Under the pieces are notes generated by a model. The model saw only the letters and a program-made list of their open reading frames with translations, ran no database searches and was not told the origin of the DNA. A program made the translations under genes and the position numbers. Below, in pieces: positions 56,343-64,000 of a stretch of 64,000 nucleotides of DNA. Each line of letters starts with the position of its first letter. The stretch's first letter is position 1. Location: contig NC_086020.1 of NCBI RefSeq assembly GCF_036323735.1, forward strand, positions 127,090,710 to 127,154,709, written 5' to 3'. This DNA comes from Rattus norvegicus (taxonomy: Eukaryota > Chordata > Mammalia > Rodentia > Muridae).

Positions 56343-59300
56343 CTAATAGCCACTTATCAATGAGTGCATACCATGTATGTCTTTCTGTGATTGGGTTAGC
56401 TCACTCAGGATGATATTTTCCAGTTCCAACCATTTGCCTACGAATTTCATAAAGCCGTTGTTTTTGATAGCTGAGTAATATTCTATTGTGTAGATGTACC
56501 ACATTTTCTGTATCCATTCCTCTGTTGAAGGGCATCTGGGTTCTTTCCAGCTTCTGGCTATTATAAATAAGGCTGCGATGAACGTAGGGGAGCACGTGTC
56601 TTTTTTATATGTTGGGGCATCTTTTGGGTATATGCCCAAGAGAGGTATAGCTGGATTCTCAGGCAGTTCAATGTCCAATTTTCTGAGGAACCTCCAGACT
56701 GATTTCCAGAATGGTTGTACCAGTCTGCAATCCCACCAACAATGGAGGAGTGTTCCTCTTTCTCCGCATCCTCGCCAGCATCTGCTGTCACCTGAGTTTT
56801 TGATCTTAGCCATTCACACTGGTGTGAGGTGAAATCTCAGGGTTGTTTTGATTTGCATTTCCCTTATGACTAAAGATGTTGAACATATCTTTAGGTGTTT
56901 CTCAGCCATTCGGCATTCCTCAGCTGTGAATTCTTTGTTTAGCTCTGAACCCCATTTTTTAATAGGGTTATTTGTCTCCCTGCGGTCTAACTTCTTGAGT
57001 TCTTTGTATATTTTGGATATAAGGCCTCTATCTGTTGTAGGATTGGTAAAGATCTTTTCCCCATCTGTTGGTTGCCAATTTGTCCTAACCACAGTGTCCT
57101 TTGCCTTATAGAAGCTTTGCAGTTTCATGAGATCCCATTTGTCGATTCTTGATCTTAGAGCATAAGCCATTGGTGTTTTGTTCAGGAAATTTTTTCCAGT
57201 GCCCATGTGTTCCAGATGCTTCCCTAGTTTTTCTTCTATTAGTTTGAGTGTATCAGGTTTGATGTGGAGGTCCTTGATCCACTTGGACTTAAGCTTTGTA
57301 CAGGGTGATAAGCATGGATCAATCTGCATTCTTCTACATGTTGACCTCCAGTTGAACCAGCACCATTTGCTGAAAAGGCTATCTTTTTTCCATTGGATGG
57401 TTTTGGCTCCTTTGTCAAAAATCAAGTGACCATAGGTATGTGGGTTCATTTCTGGGTCTTCAATTCTATTCCATTGGTCTATCTGTCTGTCTCTGTACCA
57501 ATACCATGCAGTTTTTATCACTATTGCTCTGTAATACTGCTTGAGTTCAGGGATAGTGATTCCCCCTGAAGTCCTTTTATTGTTGAGGATAGTTTTAGCT
57601 ATCCTGGGTTTTTTGTTATTCCAGATGAATTTGCAAATTGTTCTGTCTAACTCTTTGAAGAATTGGATTGGTATTTTGATGGGGATTGCATTGAATCTGT
57701 AGATCGCTTTTGGTAAAATGGCCATTTTTACTATATTATATATATATATATATATCCTGCCAATCCATGAGCATGGGAGATCTTTCCATCTTCTGAGGTC
57801 TTCAATTTCTTTCTTCAGTGTCTTGAAGTTCTTATTGTACAGATCTTTTACTTGCTTGGTTAAAGTCACACCGAGGTACTTTATATTATTTGGGTCTATT
57901 ATGAAGGGTGTCGTTTCCCTAATTTCTTTCTCGGCTTGTTTCTCTTTTGTGTAGAGGAAGGCTACTGATTTATTTGAGTTAATTTTATACCCAGCCACTT
58001 TGCTGAAGTTGTTTATCAGCTTTAGTAGTTCTCTGGTGGAACTTTTGGGATCACTTAAATATACTATCATATCATCTGCAAATAGTGATATTTTGACTTC
58101 TTCTTTTCCGATCTGTATCCCCTTGACCTCCTTTTGTTGTCTGATTGCTCTGGCTAGAACTTCAAGAACTATATTGAATAAGTAGGGAGAGAGTGGGCAG
58201 CCTTGTCTAGTCCCTGATTTTAGTGGGATTGCTTCAAGTTTCTCTCCATTTAGTTTAATGTTAGCAACTGGTTTGCTGTATATGGCTTTTACTATGTTCA
58301 GGTATGGGCCTTGAATTCCTATTCTTTCCAGGACTTTTATCATGAAGGGGTGTTGAATTTTGTCAAATGCTTTCTCAGCGTCTAATGAAATGATCATGTG
58401 GTTTTGTTCTTTCAGTTTCTTTATATAATGGATCACGTTGATGTTTTTCCGTATATTAAACCATCCCTGCATGCCTGGGATGAAGCCTACTTGATCATGG
58501 TGGATGATTATTTGATGTGCTCTTGGATTCGGTTTGCCAGAATTTTATTGAGTATTTTTGCGTCGATATTCATAAGGGAAATTGGTCTGAAGTTCTCTTT
58601 CTTTGTTGGGTCTTTGTGTGGTTTAGGTATAAGAGTAATTGTGGCTTCATAGAAGGAATTCGGGAGTGATCCATCTGTTTCAATTTTGTGGAATAGTTTG
58701 GATAATATTGGTATGAGGTCTTCTATGAAGGTTTGATAGAATTCTGCACTAAACCCATCTGGACCTGGGCTCTTTTTGGTTGGGAGACCTTTAACGACTG
58801 CTTCTATTTCCTTAGGAGTTATGGGGTTGTTTAACTGGTTTATCTGTTCCTGATTTAACTTCGGTACCTGGTATTTGTCTAGGAAATTGTCCATTTCCTG
58901 TAGATTTTCAAGTTTTGTTGAATATAGGCTTTTATAGTAAGATCTGATGATTTTTTGAATTTCCTCTGAATCTGTAGTTATGTCTCCCTTTTCATTTCTG
59001 ATTTTGTTAATTTGGACACACTCGCTGGGTCCTCTCGTTAGTCTGGCTAAGGGTTTATCTATCTTGTTGATTTTCTCAAAGAACCAACTTTTGGTTCTGT
59101 TAATTCTTTCTATGGTCCTTTTTGTTTTTACTTGGTTGATTTCAGCTCTGAGTTTGATTATTTCCTGCCTTCTACTCCTCCTGGGTGTATTTGCTTCTTT
59201 TGGCTCTAGAGCTTTTAGGTGTGCTGTCAAGCTGCTGAGATATGCTCTCTCCTGTTTCTTTCTGCAGGCACACAGCGCTATGAGTTTTCCTCTTAGCACA

Positions 59301-60180
59301 GCTTTCATTGTGTCCCATAAGTTTGGGTATGTTGTACCTTCATTTTCATTAAAATCTAAAAAGTTTTTAATTTCTTTCTTTATTTCTTCCTTACCAGGTT
59401 ATCATTGAGTAGAGCATTGTTCAATTTCCACGTATATGTGGGCATTCTTCCCTTATTGTTATTGAAGACCAGTTTTAGGCCGTGGTGGTCTGATTGCACG
59501 AATGGGATTATTTCTATCTTTCTGTACCTGTTGAGGCCCGTTTTTTGACCAACTATATGGTCAATTTTGGAGAAAGTACCGTGAGGAGCTGAGAAGAAGG
59601 TGTATCCTTTTGCTTTAGGATAGAATGTTCTATAAATATCTGTTAAGTCCATTTGGCTCATGACTTCTCTTAGTCTGTCTACGTCTCTGTTCAATTTCAG
59701 TTTCCATGATCTGTCCATTGATGAGAGTGGGGTGTTGAAATCTCCCACTATTATTGTTTGAGGTGCAATGTGTGTTTTGAGCTTTAGTAAGGTTTCTTTT
59801 ACGTATGTAGGTGCCCTTGTATTTGGGGCATAGATATTTAGGATTGAGAGTTCATCTTGGTGGATTTTTCCTTTGATGAATATGAAGTGTCCTTCCTTAT
59901 CTTTTTTAATGACTTTTAATTGAAAATTGATTTTATTTGATATTAGAATGGCTACTCCAGCTTGCTTCTTCTGACCATTTTCTTGGAAAGTTGTTTTCCA
60001 GCCTTTCACTCTGAGGTAGTGTCTGTCTTTGTCTCTGAGGTGTCTTTTCTGTAGTCAACAGAATGCAGGGTCCTCGTTGCGCATCCAGTTTGTTAATCTA
60101 AGTCTTTTTATTGGGGAGTTGAGGCCATTGATGTTGAGAGATATTAAGGAATAGTGATTATTGCTTCCTGTTATATTCAT
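56343..60180 (-). pseudogene. L1 ORF2 (endonuclease-reverse transcriptase), copy B, broken
   Basis: The start is at 60180. A TGA at 60055-60057 replaces codon 42. Codon 45, the catalytic glutamate in copy A (QETH), reads as lysine (QKRH), so the endonuclease would be dead even without the stop. GDFNTP and SDHHGLK persist in the frame 59380-60009. A 1-nt deletion near 59397 and another at the TAA 58508-58510 split the frame. The last is at the same base as in copy A. The frame 56814-58472 holds LDAEKAFDKIQ and FADDMIVY, plus an in-frame TA-repeat expansion (YIYIY after WIGRI). A TGA at 56814-56816 precedes the Cys-knuckle tail (CWRGCGERGTLLHCWWDC) in 56343-56813. Confidence 0.93.
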
Positions 60181-60239
60181 ATTTGGATGTGAGGTTATGT
60201 TTGTGTGCTTTCATTCTCTTTGTTTTGTTGCCAAGACCA

Positions 60240-61361
60240 TTAGTTTCTTGCTTCTTCTAGGGTATAGCTTGCCTCCTTATGTTGGGCTTTACCCTTTATT
60301 ATCCTTTGTAGTGCTGGATTTGTAGAAAGATATTGTGTAAATTTGGTTTTGTCATGGAATATCTTGGTTTCTCCATCTTTGTTAATTGACAGTTTTGCAG
60401 GATACAGTAACCTGGGCTGGCATTTGTGTTCTCTTAGGGTCTGCATGACATCTGTCCAGGATCTTCTGGCCTTCATAGTTTCTGGCGAAAAGTCTGGTGT
60501 GATTCTGATAGGTTTGCCTTTATATGTTACTTGACCTTTTTCCCTGACTGCTTTTAATATTCTTTCTTTATTTTGTGCGTTTGGTGTTTTGACTATTATG
60601 TGACGGGAGGTGTTTCTTTTCTGGTCCAATCTATTTGGAGTTCGGTAGGCTTCTTGTATGCCTATGGGTATCTCTTTTTTTAGGTTAGGGAAGTTTTCTT
60701 CTATGAATTTGCTGAAGATATTTACTGGTCCTTTGAGCTGGGAGTCTTCACTCTCTTCTATACCTATTATCCTTAGGTTTGATCTTCTCATTGAGTCCTG
60801 GATTTCCTGTATGTTTTGGACCAGTAGCTTTTTTTGCTTTACATTATCTTTGACAGTTGAGTCAATGATTTCTATGGAATCTTCTGCTCCCGAGATTCTC
60901 TCTTTCATCTCTTGTATTCTGTTGGTGAAGCTTGTATCTACAGCTCCTTGTCTCTTCTTTTGGTTTTCTATATCCAGGGTTGTTTCCACGTGTTCTTTCT
61001 TGATTGCTTCTATTTCCGCTTTTAATTCCTTCAACTGTTTGATTGTGTTTTCCTGGAATTCTTTCAGGGATTTTTGTGTCTCCTCTCTATGGGTTTCTAC
61101 TTGTTTATTTATGTTTTCCTGGAATTCTTTCAGGGATTTTTGCGATTCCTCTCTGTAGGCTTCTACTTGTTCTCTAAGGGAGTTCTTCATGTCTTTCTTG
61201 AAGTCCTCCAACATCATGATCAAATATGATTTTGAAACTAGATCTTGCTTTTCTGGTTTGTTTGGATATTCCATGTTTATTTTGGTGGGAGAATTGGGCT
61301 CCGATGATGCCATGTAGTCTTGGTTTCTGTTGCTTGTGTTCCTGCGCTTGCCTCTCGCCAT
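60240..61361 (-). CDS. L1 ORF1 protein (copy B), 373 aa, open
   Basis: Same architecture as in copy A: basic N-terminus (MARGKRRNTSNRNQ), coiled coil, RRM-type domain with NLRIIGIEES, and a C-terminal domain with REKGQVTYKG and KARRSW. The coiled coil is longer because the block QVEAYREESQKSLKEFQEN is followed by a second, similar block (QVETHREETQKSLKEFQEN). This gives a net 15 extra residues over copy A. The frame has no stop or shift, which is notable given four lesions in ORF2 of the same element. As an RNA-binding chaperone it would act in the L1 ribonucleoprotein, but transcription is not demonstrated here. Confidence 0.93.
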   Translation of the reverse strand: MARGKRRNTSNRNQDYMASSEPNSPTKINMEYPNKPEKQDLVSKSYLIMMLEDFKKDMKNSLREQVEAYREESQKSLKEFQENINKQVETHREETQKSLKEFQENTIKQLKELKAEIEAIKKEHVETTLDIENQKKRQGAVDTSFTNRIQEMKERISGAEDSIEIIDSTVKDNVKQKKLLVQNIQEIQDSMRRSNLRIIGIEESEDSQLKGPVNIFSKFIEENFPNLKKEIPIGIQEAYRTPNRLDQKRNTSRHIIVKTPNAQNKERILKAVREKGQVTYKGKPIRITPDFSPETMKARRSWTDVMQTLREHKCQPRLLYPAKLSINKDGETKIFHDKTKFTQYLSTNPALQRIIKGKAQHKEASYTLEEARN

Positions 61362-62315
61362 CAGATTATCTCTAGTGTTACTTTGTTCTGCTATTTCTGA
61401 CAGTGGCTAGACTGTCCTATAAGCCTGTGTGTCAGGAGTGCTGTAGACCTGTTTTCCTGTTTTCTTTCAGCCAGTTATGGGAACAGAGTGTTCTGCTTTC
61501 GGGCATGTAGTTTTTCCTATCTACAGGTCTTCAGCTGTTCCTGTGGGCCTGTGTCTGGAGTTCACCAGGCAGGTCTCTTGCAGGGGAAAAGTTGGTCCTA
61601 CCTGTGGTTCCAAGGCTCAAGTTTGCTAGTGGGGTACTGCCTAAGTCCTCTCCGCGGCGGCAGCAACCGGGAAGATCTGCGCAGCTCTTTCTGGGAGCCT
61701 CCGTAAACACAGGAAGTGCCCGGTCCTAGAGGAATTTTGCCTCTGTGTGTCCTGAGTTCACCAGGCAGGTTTCTTGTAGGGGAAAAGTTGGTCCTACCTG
61801 TGGTTTCAAGGCTCAAGTTTGCTCGTGGGGTACTGCCTAAGACCTCTCCGCGGGGGCAGCAACCAGAAAGATCTGCGCCGCTCTTTCCGGGAGCCTCCGT
61901 GCACCAGGGATCCAGATGATGTTTGGTGTTTTCCTCTGGCATCTGGATGTGCACAGAGTGCAGTCTCTTCTGGTTTCCCAGGCGTGTCCGCCTCTCTGAA
62001 GGTTTAGCTCTCCCTCCCACGGGATTTGGGTGCAGAGAACTGTTTATCCAGTCTGTTTCCTTCAGGTTTTGGTGGTGTCTCAGGCACAGGAGTCCTGCCG
62101 CTCCTGGGCCCTCCCCTACGGGAACCCAGAGGCCTTATACAGTTGACTCTTGGGCCAGGGATGTGGGCAGGGGTGGGCAGTGTTGGTGGTCTCCTCCGCT
62201 CTGCAGCCTCAGGAGTGCCCACCTGACCAGGCGGTGAGGTCTCTCTCCCACGGGGTTTGGGAGCAGAGAGCTGCTGCGGGCTGGGATCCACGGGTGTGGG
62301 ACTTCCGGTAAAAAC
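61362..62315 (-). promoter_or_regulatory. L1 copy B 5' UTR/internal promoter with tandem duplication
   Basis: A GC-rich 954-bp 5' UTR, about 217 bp longer than in copy A. Most of the excess is a tandem repeat with 196-bp period: GTTCACCAGGCAGGT at 61560 and again at 61756, both continuing through GGGGAAAAGTTGGTCCTACC and TGCCTAAG(T/A)CCTCTCCGCGG. The 5' end extends some 17 bases beyond the homologous start of copy A. In murine L1s, tandem 5' monomers act as promoters, so the duplication could raise promoter strength. Confidence 0.82.
61560..61905. repeat. 196-bp tandem duplication in L1 copy B 5' UTR
   Basis: Unit 1 spans 61560-61755 and unit 2 starts at 61756 with homology to about 61905. 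The units differ at roughly a dozen positions by eye. Confidence 0.88.
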
Positions 62316-62329
62316 CCACACATAGTCTT

Positions 62330-63460
62330 GAATGACAGTGTCTTTCCCTGTTTTAATTTCAACTAGTATGATTTTCTTCCTTGATAGCATCTATAAGTCA
62401 CCTTGGTTTCAGTAAGTGAGAACATTAGCTTAGGTATGTTTTTGAAATAGTCTTTCTTAGACATTTAGTGGGAGATGAGACTGAAAAAAATTGGAATTTC
62501 AGTAAACAACCACTCAGGTCCTCCACTCACAATAGGGTGAAGAGAAAGCTGCCTGGACGGTAGTTGGCAGTTACTCAATGAATGCCTTGAGCTGCTCAGT
62601 AGGCTGTTCCGTTGCTCAGTTGGTGTTCTGGAAACCTCTGTCTCTGAGAGAACAAAATGTTCCCACTGAGCATCAGATTAACTCACAGCAACTGTGTGTC
62701 CTGACTGGAAAGAAGCATCATTGCCACGTTCCAGGACATGTCTTTTCTGTCTCACTTGGCTACTTCAAAAAAGAGAAAAACAAAACTATTGTGGTAAATG
62801 TGAGGTTTTAACGGCTTAGGAAGGAAACAGTGGTTTTGGAATTCCTATTTCTAGAAGATAGAAGCATCTATTCAGTCACATATACACAGACACCTGCATT
62901 CTTTCTAATTCTCATTGGACTATCTATATGTTGTAATTCTTGGTCTTGGTGAACTTGGTAAAAGAAGCTTTTCCTTAGACAGTGAAATGAATATAAAGCT
63001 AGAAAGAGAGCACACAATAGGGGATGTTGCTGTCCACATCATATGACTCTAGTCAGTATGCTTTGAAGATGAGAGTTTGTAATTTCAAGTTGTTACCTTG
63101 TAATGGGGACTCATGACAAACCCTAAAGCTCTTCATTCTGAATAAATAAAATAGTTACTGTCATTAACAGGGCATTCTGCTGGAGTTGGAAAGAATCATT
63201 TTGGTTGAACAAAGTTTTAGAAAGACTGCCAATTGTCCACCTTGGACCTGCAAGGCCTCCTCTTGTTTAATTAATGTGAGAATTTACCTGGCTGTCATTA
63301 ACAGGTTTGTTTTGATCTTGGTGGAATATTTTCCCAGTTTTCTGGACCTTCAGTCCAGTGAGTAACAGACACTGAGTATAGATCTATGCATCCAAAATTA
63401 CTGAGCACCTCTTAGAGCAGAAACTATCCCAGATACGAATAAGAAAAAGTGACTCTAAAG
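62330..63460. other. Unassigned non-coding stretch
   Basis: Right flank of L1 copy B. No gene or repeat recognised. Confidence 0.5.
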
Positions 63461-63464
63461 ACTA

Positions 63465-63616
63465 GATTTCATGTATGTGAGTACACTGACACTGTCTCCT
63501 GACACACCAGAAGAGGGCATAGGAGTGTGCATTGCAGATGGCTGTGAGCCACCATGTGATTGCTGGGAATTGAACTCAGGACCTCTGGAGGAGCAGTCAG
63601 TGCTCTCAACCACTGC
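63465..63616 (-). mobile_element. B2 SINE, 5'-truncated
   Basis: The plus strand shows CCAGAAGAGGGCATAGGAGT, GATGGCTGTGAGCCACCATG, TTGCTGGGAATTGAACTCAG and GGAGCAGTCAGTGCTCTCAA. It stops at CCACTG, so the A-box end is missing. Confidence 0.88.
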
Positions 63617-63768
63617 CAGGTCAGTGAGGTGGGAGTGTGTGTGTGTGTGGGGGGGGCATCCCCATAGAAGCAGGGGGAGGGGGAAATGGGATAGGGTGTT
63701 TGCCCAGGGGAAACTGGGAAAGAGGATAACAGTGGAAATGTAAATAAATGAAATAAAAAAAAAAGGAC
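63613..63768 (+). mobile_element. L1 3' UTR end with A tail
   Basis: Contains AGGTGGGAGTG with a short GT run, a CATAGAAGCAGGGGGAGGGG polypurine segment, GGGAAACTGGGAAAGAGGAT and AGTGGAAATGTAAATAAATG, then a poly-A at 63757-63766. It directly abuts the truncated B2. Confidence 0.8.
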
Positions 63769-63769
63769 T

Positions 63770-64000
63770 AGTAGATTTCGGTATTCATGGAGACAGTCAT
63801 ATTGACAGAAAATGTAAGAATTATAGATGAAAGTAACAGAATTAAGTTGTAGATATTCACAGAAAAGAGACATATGGAATCAGGCTTCTCTAGATTGTTA
63901 GATTTGGACTGAGATCCCAAGATTGAAATGATTTTAGTCATGCAGACTAAAATGAAAGACAAATCCCTTTTCTGGATCCACACAGTTGTTCTATCCATGT
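63770..64000. other. Unassigned non-coding end of window
   Basis: Nothing recognised in these bases. Confidence 0.5.

Larger units (their letters stand above)
55394..62315 (-). mobile_element. L1: Young near full-length LINE-1, copy B (rat L1 type)
   Basis: Minus-strand L1 with 5' UTR (61362-62315), ORF1 (60240-61361), 59-bp spacer, broken ORF2 (56343-60180) and 3' UTR (about 55637-56342). A 14-bp direct duplication CCACACATAGTCTT lies at 55380-55393 and 62316-62329. A poly-T directly abuts the left copy, which is the expected place for the A tail of a minus-strand insert. The ~240 bp between that poly-T and the L1 3' end are not L1 and look transduced. The last ~40 bases of the L1 3' end differ from copy A by a small deletion. 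It forms an inverted pair with copy A about 11 kb away. Confidence 0.93.

Noticed and set aside
1..64000. CRISPR arrays, tRNA or rRNA genes, bacterial operons, phage-like systems
   Set aside because: The window is mammalian repeat-rich DNA. No direct-repeat/spacer pattern, cloverleaf gene or rRNA segment was seen. tRNA-like pieces are SINE heads.

Overview
The window looks like ordinary non-coding chromosomal DNA of a murid rodent, most likely the Norway rat. The evidence is a near-consensus 75-bp ID element (the BC1-derived SINE expanded in rat), B1/B2/B3/B4 SINEs, rodent Lx-type LINE-1 debris, two near full-length young LINE-1 elements of rat type, and many long (CA)n/(GA)n microsatellites. 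I found no host gene exon, tRNA, rRNA, CRISPR array or bacterial-type operon. Every long open frame lies in a LINE-1 or is a stop-free simple repeat.

Layout. 0-30 kb: mostly unique intergenic or intronic-type sequence with scattered SINEs, L1 3' ends and microsatellites. It includes a perfect 118-bp inverted duplication at the left edge (1-118 and 2364-2481), two copies of a CCAAT/TATA-bearing module (5.6 and 7.0 kb), a CA-rich higher-order minisatellite (9.5-9.9 kb), a 57-bp x3 tandem repeat inside a minus-strand open frame (12.1 kb), a 56-bp minisatellite (26.4 kb) and a repeat-poor stretch (28.1-29.9 kb).

31-45.4 kb: a nested retroelement graveyard. Old L1 copies (about 30.98-33.48 and 33.48-45.41 kb) are interrupted by a 1,998-bp foldback-like element with 7-bp terminal inverted repeats, about 350-bp inverted arms and a 5-bp target duplication (34723-36720), and by a second interspersed element. 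That second element was itself split by a young full-length plus-strand L1 (copy A, 37972-44516). Copy A has a 16-bp target-site duplication and a probable 84-bp 3' transduction.

45-64 kb: unique sequence, an L1 with a twin-priming type inversion (47.85-48.89 kb), and a second near full-length L1 on the minus strand (copy B, 55394-62315). Copy B has a 14-bp target-site duplication, a probable ~240-bp 3' transduction and a tandemly duplicated 5' UTR. Copies A and B have open ORF1s but broken ORF2s, and they share one frameshift and one nonsense codon in ORF2. That points to a common defective ancestor or to recurrent decay at the same sites.

Limits: repeat family names come from recognition, not from a database search. 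Ends of old elements are accurate only to tens of bases.
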